Source of the DNA: Bacteroides gallinarum DSM 18171 = JCM 13658
GTDB lineage: Bacteria; Bacteroidota; Bacteroidia; Bacteroidales; Bacteroidaceae
NCBI RefSeq assembly: GCF_000374365.1
Contig: NZ_KB894133.1
Span: forward strand, 1-64,000
Direction of reading: 5' to 3'
DNA: 64,000 nt
Shown here: in pieces, positions 1 to 9,048 of the stretch
Layout of the letters: every line of letters starts with the position of its first letter
Numbering within the stretch: position 1 is the first letter of the stretch
Position numbers and translations under genes: made by a program
Notes under the pieces: model-generated
The model's database searches: none
What the model was told of the DNA's origin: nothing
The model's input: only the letters and a program-made list of their open reading frames with translations

Positions 1-89
1 GGTCATCAGACTTCTTCCAGAACTTCATGTCCTACCGGATAGAATTACGTGAGAAAGCACAGAAAAATGACAATAATAATGGCATATGA
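1..89 (+). CDS. C-terminal end of an unidentified gene
   Basis: In frame 3 the first 86 bases read as an open tail of 28 residues ending in NDNNNGI and a TGA at 87-89, directly followed by a strong terminator hairpin. The polar, charged tail (YRIELREKAQKND) reads like a genuine protein C-terminus, but it is too short to assign to a family. The gene starts outside the window and runs on the plus strand, convergent with the rplT operon. Confidence 0.5.
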   Translation, partial: SSDFFQNFMSYRIELREKAQKNDNNNGI

Positions 90-132
90 AGTGGTTATGC
101 TCTATCAGCTTCATATGCCATCTTGTTTTTTT
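79..132 (+). terminator. Rho-independent terminator
   Basis: TGGCATATGAAG (80-91) pairs perfectly with CTTCATATGCCA (109-120), with one further A-T pair outside. A T-rich tract (TCTTGTTTTTTT) follows. It sits at the stop codon of the partial gene at the window start and most likely ends that transcript. Confidence 0.8.
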
Positions 133-220
133 AGGGACATTTACTGAATATCCCTAAATATCATAGACCGGCAATCTTAATACTGTACAGGCAACGGTAA
201 ACAGGAGCGTATATCAAATC

Positions 221-325
221 ACCACAGGATTACACGGATTTTCACAGATTATTATGGATAAATAACCGACAAGACCTGATAATGGATAGTCGGAATTCCA
301 ATCTGTGTGGACTCGTGTAATTCTG
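221..325. repeat. Imperfect palindromic intergenic element
   Basis: The left arm at 221-250 (ACCACAGGATTACACGGATT plus TTCACAGATT) is mirrored by an imperfect complementary arm at 300-325 (AATCTGTGTGG ... GTGTAATTCTG). A related palindrome lies at 1113-1243. Such TTACACGG/AATCTGTG elements are, to my knowledge, frequent in Bacteroides intergenic DNA; their function is unclear. Confidence 0.6.
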
Positions 326-470
326 TATCAATTCATGCAGTTCTATACCAATTCGTGCAGCTCTATACCAATCCGTGCAATTCTATACCAATCTGTGCAG
401 TTCTATACCAATCCGTGCAGTTCTATACCAATCCGTACAATTTTGTATCAATCCGTGTAATTCTGTGGTG
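311..470. repeat. Tandem array, eight 20-bp units
   Basis: Eight consecutive 20-bp units of the form ATCCGTGCAGTTCTATACCA start at 311, 331, 351, 371, 391, 411, 431 and 451, with a few substitutions per unit and no spacers. The last unit (CCGTGTAATTCTGTGGT, 454-470) is complementary to 221-237, so the array looks like a tandem expansion of the right arm of the neighbouring palindrome. It is not a CRISPR array. Slippage could change the copy number. Confidence 0.85.
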
Positions 471-613
471 AAAACTGGTATAGCCGACACTTACCCACGC
501 CTTCCCCCTAACCCTCACAACAGAAATACAAGGACAAACCTCACATTACAGCATGATTTTCCTCCTTATACAGCAGGTAAAATCCCCTTTTCCTGCAAGT
601 ATTTCTTCGGCCT

Positions 614-687
614 GCAGTTGCGGGCTGCACGGTTGGCATATGGGGGCTGTACAGCCCGCAACTGCGAACCGCACAGCCTGTAACTGC
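614..687. repeat. GC-rich inverted/direct repeat cluster
   Basis: GCAGTTGCGGGCTGCACGGTT (614-634) is complementary to two tandem copies downstream, at about 649-665 (GTACAGCCCGCAACTGC) and 670-687 (CGCACAGCCTGTAACTGC). The cluster can form alternative hairpins and is much more GC-rich than its surroundings. No gene is associated with it. Confidence 0.65.
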
Positions 688-1112
688 AAAACGAGGTTTT
701 ATCCGCAGCTTTACTGCATTATACAACGCATTCGGAAAGAAACCGAACATTGTAATGAGAAGAAAAGGAAAGGGAAAAAAGAAAGAAGAACGGTAGTCAA
801 CCAAGATTACCGTTCCCCTTTTATAGAAAGCCGCACCGATGATGTGATGAAACTCCGTATGACATGATTTGAGTGCCCGTCCTCTTTGTAATCCACCGAC
901 TCAAGAGTTACCCCGAAGGGCGTGGCCCGCCATTAAGAACTGAAGCTTGTCTCGGTATTTCATTAAAATTGATGAGTTTCCCGATCCAATCAATGCGGCT
1001 ATTTTTTCTACCTCAAAGGTAGCAAGTTTCTACGAAAGAAACAAGAAAAATCAGAAAATTGTTTGCTCTCCCCCTACGTTTTCACACTTGCTCACTATTT
1101 CCGAAAACAAAA
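688..1112. other. Intergenic stretch without a recognisable gene
   Basis: No convincing coding region is visible on either strand. An 8-bp perfect stem (GAACGGTA 788-795 with TACCGTTC 808-815) is flanked on its left by an A-rich tract, which would be a T tract for minus-strand transcripts, so it could be a distal terminator for the rplT operon. A GC-rich block at about 868-935 does not fold as a tRNA and lacks a T-loop motif. The rest is AT-rich. Confidence 0.5.
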
Positions 1113-1243
1113 GGAGGTTGCATCAAAACTCTTTCTTACCATAGTTTACACGTATTTTCACTGATTATCTATCTCGATAATCAATTATTAGTTCAATCTG
1201 TGAAACTCGTGTAATCCTAACGGTGAGTCTTGGTACAACCTCC
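1113..1243. repeat. 131-bp imperfect palindrome downstream of rplT
   Basis: The left arm starts GGAGGTTGCATCAAAACTC at 1113 and reaches TTTACACG near 1152. The right arm runs from CGTGTAATCC at about 1208 to TGGTACAACCTCC at 1243, giving an imperfect inverted repeat of about 36-40 bases per arm. Inside it are GATTATC (1163-1169) and GATAATC (1176-1182). It belongs to the same sequence family as the element at 221-325. It starts 31 bases downstream of the rplT stop on the minus strand and may fold in that transcript's 3' end. Confidence 0.65.
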
Positions 1244-1274
1244 TTGCGGGTTGGGTTATTTCTTTACCCCAGCT

Positions 1275-1625
1275 TTATGCAGCTTTTGCTTTTGCAACAA
1301 TAGCCTTGAAAGCTTCCGGGTGATTCATCGCTAAATCAGCCAATACCTTGCGGTTGATTTCGATACCTGCTTTGTGCAGCGCGCCCATCAGTTTAGAATA
1401 AGACATACCTTCCAGACGTGCAGCAGCGTTGATACGTTGAATCCACAAAGCGCGGAAGTTTCTTTTCTTGTTCTTACGGTCGCGGAACGCATAAGTCAGA
1501 CCTTTTTCCCACGTATTCTTGGCAACGGTCCAAACGTTCTTTCTTGCACCAAAGTAACCTCTGGTCAATTTCAAAATTTTCTTTCTTCTTGCTCTAGAAG
1601 CAACATGATTTACTGATCTTGGCAT
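1275..1625 (-). CDS. rplT: 50S ribosomal protein bL20
   Basis: The 116-residue basic protein binds 23S rRNA and is needed early in large-subunit assembly. The N-terminus ([20 protein letters not shown]) and the segment [14 protein letters not shown] are typical of bL20, and the length matches the family. It is the last gene of the conserved thrS-infC-rpmI-rplT cluster, about 100 bases after rpmI on the same strand. In some bacteria L20 represses its own operon; nothing in this leader proves that here. Confidence 0.97.
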   Translation of the reverse strand: MPRSVNHVASRARRKKILKLTRGYFGARKNVWTVAKNTWEKGLTYAFRDRKNKKRNFRALWIQRINAAARLEGMSYSKLMGALHKAGIEINRKVLADLAMNHPEAFKAIVAKAKAA

Positions 1626-1726
1626 AGTTTTACTTGTTTTTGAATGTTAGCGCCGGTGCTTCACGCAGCGGACTTAAAGCTAATGCATCCGGTTAATAAC
1701 TTTAATAATACTTCGTACGCTTTTGA

Positions 1727-1924
1727 TTACTTCATAGCTAAGAGTTCCTTAACCTGGCTCACATTCGTTACATCAACGAGTGTAGAGTAACACAGATTTC
1801 TCTTTTGCTTCTTGGTTTTCTTAGTCAGGATGTGACTGTGAAAAGCGTGCTTTCTCTTGATTTTACCTGTTCCGGTAAGAGTAAATCTCTTTTTAGAACC
1901 GGAGTTAGTCTTCATCTTTGGCAT
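1727..1924 (-). CDS. rpmI: 50S ribosomal protein bL35
   Basis: This is a 65-residue, very basic protein with the bL35 signature [20 protein letters not shown] at the start and [20 protein letters not shown] in the middle. It is a structural protein of the large ribosomal subunit. It lies 65 bases downstream of infC and upstream of rplT on the minus strand, the usual order, and is most likely co-transcribed with both. Confidence 0.97.
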   Translation of the reverse strand: MPKMKTNSGSKKRFTLTGTGKIKRKHAFHSHILTKKTKKQKRNLCYSTLVDVTNVSQVKELLAMK

Positions 1925-1989
1925 CTTACTTATTTTTAAATTATTTAATTATATGGCAACGCACTATACCTACGGCGTTACTCATTTCT

Positions 1990-2592
1990 TCAATCTTCGC
2001 TTTTTCCTTCAGCCGGAGCAACCTTCGAAGTCTCCGCAGGCTTCGGTGCGACAGGCTTCTTGGGGGCAGCGCTTTTCTTGGGAGAGAGCTGGATAGTCAT
2101 CCGCTTTCCTTCCAGTACCGGCATCTGGTCTACTTTCGCATAGTCTTCCAAATCATTGGCAAAACGCAGCAGTAACACTTCGCCCTGCTCCTTGAACAGG
2201 ATAGAACGGCCTTTAAAGAATACGTACGCCTTTACCTTGTCGCCGTCTTCCAAAAAGCCTTTGGCATGTTTTAGCTTGAAGTTATAGTCATGGTCGTCTG
2301 TCTGAGGTCCGAAACGTATCTCCTTTACATTGACCTTAACCTGCTTTGCCTTTTGTTCCTTCTGACGCTTCTTTAACTGATAAAGAAATTTAGAGTAATC
2401 AATAATACGACAAACAGGGGGTTGTGCATTCGGAGAAATCTCCACGAGATCCGCTTCCATTTCCTCAGCCATTTTCAAAGCCTGAGCTATCGGATATACT
2501 TTAGGTTCCACTTCGTCGCCCACAATGCGGACTTCTTTGGCACGGATTTGCTCATTAATCCGGTGTTGCCCTTTTAAGTTGTCATTCTTCAT
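1990..2592 (-). CDS. infC: Translation initiation factor IF-3
   Basis: IF-3 binds the 30S subunit, prevents premature 50S joining and monitors start codon pairing. The N-terminal domain begins [16 protein letters not shown], the linker is rich in Lys/Gln ([15 protein letters not shown]), and the C-terminal domain carries [22 protein letters not shown] Pro/Ala/Lys-rich tail of about 30 residues follows, as in other Bacteroidetes. I chose the ATG at 2592 (200 residues) because the conserved region starts shortly after it. An in-frame ATG at 2637 would add 15 residues without family resemblance. The next gene, rpmI, lies 65 bases downstream. Confidence 0.93.
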   Translation of the reverse strand: MKNDNLKGQHRINEQIRAKEVRIVGDEVEPKVYPIAQALKMAEEMEADLVEISPNAQPPVCRIIDYSKFLYQLKKRQKEQKAKQVKVNVKEIRFGPQTDDHDYNFKLKHAKGFLEDGDKVKAYVFFKGRSILFKEQGEVLLLRFANDLEDYAKVDQMPVLEGKRMTIQLSPKKSAAPKKPVAPKPAETSKVAPAEGKSED

Positions 2593-2710
2593 TAAATAAC
2601 GTTTACTTCCAGTTTGTTTCTTGTTTATTACTACCAAATTATTTTTTTGTTAAGTAAAAGCTGTCTTTAGAACATGTATGTATGCTATGCTTCTACAATT
2701 GAGCGCAAAG

Positions 2711-4651
2711 TTACCATTTATTTATCATATTTTGAACTTCTTCGTTCACTTTTTTAGCAAAATCTTCAAATTTCATGGTTCCCTGGTCGCCTTCACCTTG
2801 CTTGCGGACAGAAACCTCCTTGTTTTCGGCTTCCTTCTCGCCTACAATCAGCATGTACGGGATACGCTTCATCTCGTTATCGCGAATCTTGCGTCCTATT
2901 TTTTCGTTACGCTCGTCTACAACGGCACGCACATCGTATCTCTTCAGATAGTCCTTGACCTCCTGGGCGTACTCATTGAACTTTTCGCTGATAGGCAGGA
3001 TAGCTACCTGGTCTGGCGTAAGCCACAATGGGAATTTACCGGCGGTATGCTCGATAAGCACAGCCACGAAACGCTCCATAGAACCGAACGGCGCACGGTG
3101 AATCATTACCGGGCGGTGCTTCTGGTTGTCGGCTCCCGTATATTCAAGCTGGAAACGTTCGGGCAGGTTGTAATCTACCTGGATAGTGCCCAACTGCCAA
3201 CGGCGGCCGATAGCGTCTTTCACCATGAAGTCCAGCTTGGGACCGTAGAAAGCGGCTTCGCCGTATTCCACCTTCGCCTTCAGCCCCTTCTCCTCGCAGG
3301 CTTCGATAATAGCCTGCTCAGCCTTCTCCCAGTTCTCGTCGCTACCGATGTACTTCTCGCGGTTCACCTTGTCGCGCAAAGAAATCTGCGCCTCGAAGTT
3401 CTCGAAGTTCATAGACTGGAATACAATCGAGATGATGTCCATTACACGCAGGAATTCGTCCTTCACCTGGTCCGGACGGCAGAATATATGCGCATCGTCC
3501 TGTGTAAAGCTACGTACGCGGGTCAGTCCGTGTAACTCGCCGCTCTGTTCGTAACGGCAAACCGTACCGAACTCGGCAAGGCGCAAAGGCAAATCTTTGT
3601 AAGAGCGGGGCGAGTTCTTGTAAATCATACAGTGGTGCGGGCAGTTCATCGGCTTAAGGAAGTACTCCTCGCCTTCTTCCGGCGTATGGATAGGCTGGAA
3701 AGAATCTTTGCCGTACTTGGCATAGTGCCCCGAAGTGATATACAGCAGCTTATTGCCGATAGGCGGGCACATTACCTCCTGGTAGTCGTAACGCGACTGG
3801 ATGCGGCGCAAGAACTCTTGCAAGCGGATGCGTACCGCAGCCCCTTTGGGCAGCCACATCGGAAGCCCCTTGCCTACGGTATCGGAGAACATGAACAAAT
3901 CCATTTCCTTGCCGATTTTGCGGTGGTCGCGTTTCTTGGCCTCCTCCAGCAGGACAAGGTATTCATCCAGCATCTTTTTCTTGGGGAAGGTAATGCCGTA
4001 GATACGGGTCATCATCTTACGGTCTTCCTGTCCGCGCCAGTAAGCGCCGGCAACGGAAGTCAGCTTAATGGCCTTGATAGGCGCGGTAGTCATTAAGTGG
4101 GGACCACGGCACAAATCGGTAAACGCACCTTGCGTATAGGTGGTGATGTGGCCGTCTTCCAGCTCGGAAATCAGCTCGCACTTATAAGTTTCGCCGCGGT
4201 CGCCGAACATCTTCAGCGCGTCCGTCTTGGAGATACTCTCCCGGACAACCGCTTCTTTCCTGGCTGCCAGTTCCGCCATTTTCTTTTCGATAACGGGCAG
4301 GTCGGCTTCCTTGATAGTAGCCTCGCCCGGGTCTACATCGTAGTAGAAACCGTTCTCGATAGCCGGGCCGATACCGAACTGGATGCCCGGATACAGCTCC
4401 TGCAAAGCTTCCGCCAGCAAGTGGGCGCTGGTATGCCAGAAGGCATGCTTGCCCTGCTCGTCTTCCCATTTATAGAGAACCACCTCGGCGTCTTTATCGA
4501 TAGGACGCCCCAAATCATAAATTTCTCCATTCACGCCGCATGCCAGCACATCTTGTGCCAGGCGCGAACTAATGCTTTCTGCTATTTGCAGCCCCGTTAC
4601 TCCTTCGCTGTATTCGCGGACGGAGCCGTCTGGAAATGTTATCTTTATCAT
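2711..4651 (-). CDS. thrS: Threonyl-tRNA synthetase
   Basis: This 646-residue class II aminoacyl-tRNA synthetase charges tRNA-Thr in the cytoplasm. Domains in order: TGS domain (about 1-60), editing domain with [11 protein letters not shown] (HxxxH near 73-77), the catalytic core with the zinc-binding Cys in [10 protein letters not shown] and the motif [19 protein letters not shown], then a C-terminal anticodon-binding domain starting near [12 protein letters not shown]. The length is normal. It is the first gene of the thrS-infC-rpmI-rplT cluster, with 73 bases to the long infC frame, and has its own -7 element at 4682-4689. Confidence 0.97.
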   Translation of the reverse strand: MIKITFPDGSVREYSEGVTGLQIAESISSRLAQDVLACGVNGEIYDLGRPIDKDAEVVLYKWEDEQGKHAFWHTSAHLLAEALQELYPGIQFGIGPAIENGFYYDVDPGEATIKEADLPVIEKKMAELAARKEAVVRESISKTDALKMFGDRGETYKCELISELEDGHITTYTQGAFTDLCRGPHLMTTAPIKAIKLTSVAGAYWRGQEDRKMMTRIYGITFPKKKMLDEYLVLLEEAKKRDHRKIGKEMDLFMFSDTVGKGLPMWLPKGAAVRIRLQEFLRRIQSRYDYQEVMCPPIGNKLLYITSGHYAKYGKDSFQPIHTPEEGEEYFLKPMNCPHHCMIYKNSPRSYKDLPLRLAEFGTVCRYEQSGELHGLTRVRSFTQDDAHIFCRPDQVKDEFLRVMDIISIVFQSMNFENFEAQISLRDKVNREKYIGSDENWEKAEQAIIEACEEKGLKAKVEYGEAAFYGPKLDFMVKDAIGRRWQLGTIQVDYNLPERFQLEYTGADNQKHRPVMIHRAPFGSMERFVAVLIEHTAGKFPLWLTPDQVAILPISEKFNEYAQEVKDYLKRYDVRAVVDERNEKIGRKIRDNEMKRIPYMLIVGEKEAENKEVSVRKQGEGDQGTMKFEDFAKKVNEEVQNMINKW

Positions 4652-4681
4652 AATGCTATGTATAATTCAATTTTGAGAACG

Positions 4682-4689
4682 CAAAAATA
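4682..4689 (-). promoter_or_regulatory. Candidate -7 element of thrS
   Basis: The minus strand reads TATTTTTG, matching the Bacteroides -7 consensus TAnnTTTG, 31 bases before the thrS start codon. No clear -33 TTTG is seen at the expected distance, so the call rests on the -7 box and its position. Confidence 0.45.
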
Positions 4690-4730
4690 GCTAATTCTTT
4701 ATTGATATTCTATTTTTTAGCAAAAAAATG

Positions 4731-6776
4731 TTATTGCCGCGTATTCGTAAACCGCTTGATAATGTTGTAGGCCGAAACGATACCCAGCTCGCCGGCTTTG
4801 CTCAAGTCCGAGATACCCTGTTTGTTGTTACCCAGGAAGATGTTCGTCAAACCGCGGTTGAAGTACGCCTCGGCAAAGTCGGGGTTCAGCTCGATTGCCT
4901 TGTCGTAATCGGCCAGCGCCGCCCGGTAGTCTTTCAGCATGGACAGCACATTGCCGCGGTTATAATAACCGTAAACAAAATCGGGAGCCAACCGGATAAC
5001 ATGGTCCAGGTCGTTCTTCACGATGTTGTAATCCACGGCCGTTACTTCCGCCTTCTTCACTTCCTGCGTGCCCGAAACGGCTCCCTCGTTCATACCGGCC
5101 TCCGCCTTCTTATATTCCAATTGCTTACAGCGCACCAGGGCACGCATGAAGTAGGCCGGGAAAAAGGTATCGTCCAGCAGAATGCTCTGCGTAAAGTCGT
5201 CTATGGAACTTGCGAAGTCCTGCACCAGATAGAAGTCCAACCCGCGCATAAACCGCTTCTTGGCATTCCTGTCGTCTGCTACGATGTCCGACGTATGGGC
5301 ATCTATCAGGGCAAAGTGGAAACTTACCTGCTCCTCCGTCAGCGGAGACTCCATATTGGTGATGCGCAACGGCTTGGGGAAAAGTTTCGAATGGTTCAGC
5401 TCGTCGATGTATCTATGATAGTGCACCATGCGCTTCACATCGCTCAGTTTCTCGTAATAGGTCAGCGCATACATGGGCTCGAGCTTGATAGTCACGTTCC
5501 GGTCTTGCACCCGCCCGCGATAAGCGCTCTTGTAACGTTGGTCGGCTTCCGAGTCGTCCGCAATCACGATTTTGCGGTAATTCTCCATATTCTTGTCGGA
5601 CTTCTTACGGGTTTTGCTGTTGTCCTGTCCGGAACCGTCGCCCGTATTGTCCGCCACATCCTTGTCGTTGCCGCCCGTCGTTGCGCCGTTGCGCCTGTCA
5701 ATCTGCATCTTCATCACCTTGAACTCGTCCTGCTCGGTGCCCTTACGGTCGCCAATCTTTTTACGGGCTTCGGCGCGATGATAGTACCCTGCCATGAAGT
5801 TGGGATATTCGTCTATCACTTTGGAATAGTCGCTGATAGCACCACGGTAATCGCCTGTCTGTGCACGCAGCAGACCGCGGTTGAAGGTTGCCATCATATT
5901 GTCGGGCTCTATTTGTAACACGAAGTCGAAATCTTCTATCGCACGGTTATCATCGCCCACCTGCGCGCGCAGCAAACCGCGGTTGTAGTGTCCGAGGAAA
6001 TTGTTGGGGTCGATATCCAGCGCCAAGTCATAGTCGCTCATGGCTCCCCTGAGGTTGTTCTGGTGAAAACGCGCCAGGGCGCGGTTGATGTAGTTGCCCG
6101 CATTCCGCGCGCTCAGGTGTATCGCCTGGTCTAAGTCGCTCTCGGCAGCTTTGTAATCGGCCTGCTGCAAACGGACAATGGCACGCGCCGCCCAGCCGTC
6201 CGGGTCGTAGCGGTCCATGCCGATAGCCGTGTCGAAGTCTTTCAGCGCCTGTATCGTATCGTTCTGTTTCAGGTTGACCTCCCCACGCATCAAGTATGCC
6301 CGCGTGTACCGGGGAGCTATCGTCAGCAGCTTGCCCAGGTCTTTCTTGGCAGACTCGAAATCTTCCTTCTGCATGTGGCAGAGGGAGAGGTTATGCCAGA
6401 GCACGACATTCTCCGGGTCGTATTTTAAGGCAGTCCTGTAATCTTCGATTGCCCCGTCGAACTTATCCTGGCGGATACGTGCCAGACCTCTTATCTGATA
6501 AGCGCCCACCACGAAGGGGTTGCGCTGGATAGCCAAATCGCAGTCCGCCTCCGCTCCCTGGAAATCGTCCAGGTTGATTTTAGCCAGCGCCCGGAAGAAA
6601 TAAGGCTCGTATAAATAAGGTTTCGCATTGATTACCTGATTGAAGTATTGGATAGAAAGCACGTAGTCCTCGAAATACAACGCGTTCCTGGCAATAGTCA
6701 TTACCCGCTCCGTATTGATTTGCGCATATAACAACGTGGGCAATAACAGAATTGCCAGTAATATCTTTTTTATCAT
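4731..6776 (-). CDS. Secreted/periplasmic TPR-repeat protein
   Basis: This 681-residue protein has a signal peptide (MIKKILLAILLLPTLLYAQ) and then many tetratricopeptide repeats. About nine repeats occupy residues 20-345, with units such as NRGLLRAQVGDDNRAIEDFD and NRGLLRAQTGDYRGAISDYS. A charged Asn/Asp/Lys-rich linker without repeats spans about 350-480, and at least three more repeats end the protein. TPR proteins are protein-protein scaffolds; the partner and process are unknown. It lies upstream of thrS on the same strand with an 80-base gap, and downstream of def with its own -7 element, so it is probably a separate unit. Confidence 0.85.
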   Translation of the reverse strand: MIKKILLAILLLPTLLYAQINTERVMTIARNALYFEDYVLSIQYFNQVINAKPYLYEPYFFRALAKINLDDFQGAEADCDLAIQRNPFVVGAYQIRGLARIRQDKFDGAIEDYRTALKYDPENVVLWHNLSLCHMQKEDFESAKKDLGKLLTIAPRYTRAYLMRGEVNLKQNDTIQALKDFDTAIGMDRYDPDGWAARAIVRLQQADYKAAESDLDQAIHLSARNAGNYINRALARFHQNNLRGAMSDYDLALDIDPNNFLGHYNRGLLRAQVGDDNRAIEDFDFVLQIEPDNMMATFNRGLLRAQTGDYRGAISDYSKVIDEYPNFMAGYYHRAEARKKIGDRKGTEQDEFKVMKMQIDRRNGATTGGNDKDVADNTGDGSGQDNSKTRKKSDKNMENYRKIVIADDSEADQRYKSAYRGRVQDRNVTIKLEPMYALTYYEKLSDVKRMVHYHRYIDELNHSKLFPKPLRITNMESPLTEEQVSFHFALIDAHTSDIVADDRNAKKRFMRGLDFYLVQDFASSIDDFTQSILLDDTFFPAYFMRALVRCKQLEYKKAEAGMNEGAVSGTQEVKKAEVTAVDYNIVKNDLDHVIRLAPDFVYGYYNRGNVLSMLKDYRAALADYDKAIELNPDFAEAYFNRGLTNIFLGNNKQGISDLSKAGELGIVSAYNIIKRFTNTRQ

Positions 6777-6804
6777 CTTGTTTTATAAATGCTTGTAAAC
6801 AAAA

Positions 6805-6812
6805 CAAAAGTA
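6805..6812 (-). promoter_or_regulatory. Candidate -7 element of the TPR gene
   Basis: The minus strand reads TACTTTTG (consensus TAnnTTTG), 29 bases upstream of the TPR gene start. A matching -33 box is not evident. Confidence 0.4.
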
Positions 6813-6893
6813 GCGTTTATTCATTTATATATCAGGATATGCAGAATACTTTTTATATTTTTTGAGCCTTTTATACCTTATTATATGGTTTCC

Positions 6894-7448
6894 TTATTTA
6901 ATGGTCTTTACCTTATAAGTACAGTGCGCTTTCCCTTTCAGCATGGCATTCAGTTTTCCCTTTATCATCTGCTTGCGCAGGGGCGACAAATGGTCGATGA
7001 ACATCTTGCCGTCCAGGTGGTCGAACTCATGCTGCATGACGCGCGCCAAGTATCCTTCTACAATCTCATCGTGTTCCACCAAATCCTCGTCCAGGTACTT
7101 CACACGTATCCTGCTGCCTCTCTTTACGGTTTCGTGGATACCGGGCAGACTCAGGCAACCTTCTTCCATGGCAACTTCCTCGCCCGACACTTCCAGGATA
7201 TGGGCGTTGATGTATGCCTTGCGGAAATCCTTGTATTCGGGAAAGTCGTCCGACAGCACATCCAGGTCGATAGTAACCACCCGAATCGGCAACCCGATTT
7301 GCGGCGCCGCAAGCCCTACTCCGTCGGCATGGCTCATTGTTTCGAACATATTCCGAATCAGCTCTTTCAGGTTCGGATAATCAGGGGCGATATCCTCTGC
7401 CACTTTTCTCAATACGGGTTGCCCGTACACATAAACAGGTAAAATCAT
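6894..7448 (-). CDS. def: Peptide deformylase
   Basis: The enzyme removes the formyl group from the initiator methionine of nascent proteins. All three metal-site motifs are present: GVGLAAPQ (43-50), EEGCLSLP with the metal-ligand Cys98, and HEFDH with His140 and His144 around the catalytic Glu. At 184 residues it is a normal length. It follows ruvX on the minus strand after a 42-base gap and is likely co-transcribed with it, a pairing common in Bacteroides. Confidence 0.96.
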   Translation of the reverse strand: MILPVYVYGQPVLRKVAEDIAPDYPNLKELIRNMFETMSHADGVGLAAPQIGLPIRVVTIDLDVLSDDFPEYKDFRKAYINAHILEVSGEEVAMEEGCLSLPGIHETVKRGSRIRVKYLDEDLVEHDEIVEGYLARVMQHEFDHLDGKMFIDHLSPLRKQMIKGKLNAMLKGKAHCTYKVKTIK

Positions 7449-7490
7449 TTTTTATTATGAATTATCAATTATGAATTATTTTCCATACAT

Positions 7491-7916
7491 TTATAAAGAG
7501 GAGAAACGCCTGTTCTCCAAATAGGTTTGCAGAATGATAGTCGCACTGATTTCGTCCACCAACGCCTTGTTCTGCCTGTCTTTCTTCTTCAATCCGGCTT
7601 CCAGCATGGTGCGGTGCGCCAGTACCGAAGTAAAACGCTCGTCCACATACTCCACCGGCATGTCCGGCAGCCTCTTCTTCAGGGAACGCACAAACGGTTC
7701 GATACGTTTCATGTTCTCGGAAGGCTCGTTGTTCATCTGCTTCGGCAGCCCGATAAGAATCCTCTCCACCGGCTCCTTTGCCACGTAATCCGTGATGAAG
7801 GCGAGCAGCTCGTGCGTAGGCACAGTGGTAAGCCCGTTGGCAATCATCTGCAACGTATCGCTGACGGCTATACCCGTGCGCTTCTTACCGTAATCGACAG
7901 CTATTATTCTACTCAT
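7491..7916 (-). CDS. ruvX: RuvX/YqgF RNase H-fold nuclease
   Basis: This 141-residue protein belongs to the YqgF family, linked to 16S rRNA 5'-end processing and proposed as an alternative Holliday junction resolvase. The RNase H-like acidic residues are visible: Asp8 in IIAVDYGKKRTGIAVSD, Glu in VEYVDERFTSV and the C-terminal Asp in ALVDEISATIIL. A -7 box (7926-7933) lies just upstream, so it probably starts the ruvX-def transcript. Confidence 0.92.
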   Translation of the reverse strand: MSRIIAVDYGKKRTGIAVSDTLQMIANGLTTVPTHELLAFITDYVAKEPVERILIGLPKQMNNEPSENMKRIEPFVRSLKKRLPDMPVEYVDERFTSVLAHRTMLEAGLKKKDRQNKALVDEISATIILQTYLENRRFSSL

Positions 7917-7925
7917 AATGGGCTA

Positions 7926-7933
7926 CAAAATTA
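7926..7933 (-). promoter_or_regulatory. Candidate -7 element of ruvX-def
   Basis: The minus strand reads TAATTTTG, a TAnnTTTG match, 10 bases before the ruvX ATG. The implied leader is very short. No clear -33 element is seen. Confidence 0.4.
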
Positions 7934-7966
7934 CGATTAATATTTGAACTCTTTTTCATACGTATC

Positions 7967-8034
7967 AAAAAAGATTTTGCCTGCGGTGAAAATCCCATTC
8001 GATACATATCGAGCGTTTTTTCACCGCAGGCAAA
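7967..8034 (-). terminator. Strong terminator of the sulfonation operon
   Basis: TTTGCCTGCGGTGAAAA (7976-7992) is complementary to TTTTCACCGCAGGCAAA (8018-8034), giving a 17-bp stem. On the minus strand the stem is followed by ATCTTTTTT. It lies 27 bases after the stop of the PCMD gene, the last gene of the operon. Confidence 0.85.
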
Positions 8035-8060
8035 CTTTACAGCTACCGGCAGATACCGAA

Positions 8061-9044
8061 TCAGTACACCAGCCTCACATTGTCCACATAGAACGAATTA
8101 CCCGGAGAGCCCACATACGCCCCGCCGTGGCTGGAGGTAAACTGCAACTGGATATGGGTGGGAATATCGTCCTCCGTACCCCATGCCACCTCCTTGATAG
8201 GCACGCTTTCGCCCTTGCTGTTCACGGCGTAGCGTTCCTGCACCTGCAAGCGCATCATATGCGCCTTATACTCCGGATTGCCCGTTATATCGCCGTACAT
8301 AATGGAATAGGTGGCATTATTGCGCCAACCGTCCGTAGTGGTGTAGTAACGCACCACCACCGTGCCTACACGCTTGGCGTAGATATTGCCGTCCTCATCT
8401 TCCCAGCGCTTCTGCAAAAAGAGATTCATTTCGGGAAAGTCTTTCCCTTCCACATCGGTTATCCTGCTGAAACCGGTGGCGCGGATACGCTTCTCGCGGT
8501 CGGACATCTTCACCTTATAGTCGAACTGGACGGCAACGGGTTTCTTGGTGAACGGAATACCAGAGTTCAGTATCTTCTGCGGATTTTTCGTTCCCTTGAT
8601 AGGCTCGTGCACATCGCCGAGGAATATGGAACCGGCGGCCAGTACCGTTATATCCACGATGCCCAGCACCTTCACGCTCTCCATACGGGTATCCATACGG
8701 GCGCAAAAGCCGTCGTCCCTTTTCTCCGGGAACACCGAGGTATTGGTCTTGGTAATGCCCGCCACACGCGCCATTACATTAGAAGTAGCCCAGGGAGAGC
8801 CGCCCATGTTCTTGTACGGCTTGTTCTCGCGGATAGTGGCCGTAGGGCCGATAGCATACACATTCTTGGTAGCGCCGCCGATAATTCCCGATTCTTTAAT
8901 CTGGCGGTCAATCCACTGATTCATATCTCCAAAAGGAATCATCTCGACCTTATGCTGCGCCGATACTGCTACGCTACAAAGTATCACAGACAGCAAACTC
9001 AACATACGAAGCTTTTCACGAATCATCTTTCTATTCTCCTGCAA
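8061..9044 (-). CDS. Secreted PCMD-domain protein
   Basis: This 327-residue exported protein has a signal sequence (MLSLLSVILCSVAVSAQ after a short N-region; the second Met at 9023 is an equally good start). It resembles the Bacteroidetes 'putative carbohydrate metabolism' (PCMD) family, with a beta-rich body (VAVQFDYKVKMSDREKRI) and a jelly-roll-like C-terminus ending in GNSFYVDNVRLVY. Function is unknown. It follows the sulfotransferase gene after only 4 bases and precedes the operon terminator, so it is expressed with sulfate activation genes. A role in handling a sulfonated or glycan substrate at the envelope is conceivable but unproven. Confidence 0.7.
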   Translation of the reverse strand: MQENRKMIREKLRMLSLLSVILCSVAVSAQHKVEMIPFGDMNQWIDRQIKESGIIGGATKNVYAIGPTATIRENKPYKNMGGSPWATSNVMARVAGITKTNTSVFPEKRDDGFCARMDTRMESVKVLGIVDITVLAAGSIFLGDVHEPIKGTKNPQKILNSGIPFTKKPVAVQFDYKVKMSDREKRIRATGFSRITDVEGKDFPEMNLFLQKRWEDEDGNIYAKRVGTVVVRYYTTTDGWRNNATYSIMYGDITGNPEYKAHMMRLQVQERYAVNSKGESVPIKEVAWGTEDDIPTHIQLQFTSSHGGAYVGSPGNSFYVDNVRLVY

Positions 9045-9048
9045 TCAA

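Noticed and set aside
311..470. Regular short repeats suggesting a CRISPR array
   Set aside because: Units are directly adjacent with no unique spacers, and no cas genes are present.
868..935. GC-rich block that might be a tRNA or small RNA gene
   Set aside because: No acceptor stem, anticodon arm or T-loop GGTTCGA-type motif on either strand; only a weak 6-bp stem (TTGAGT/ACTCAA).
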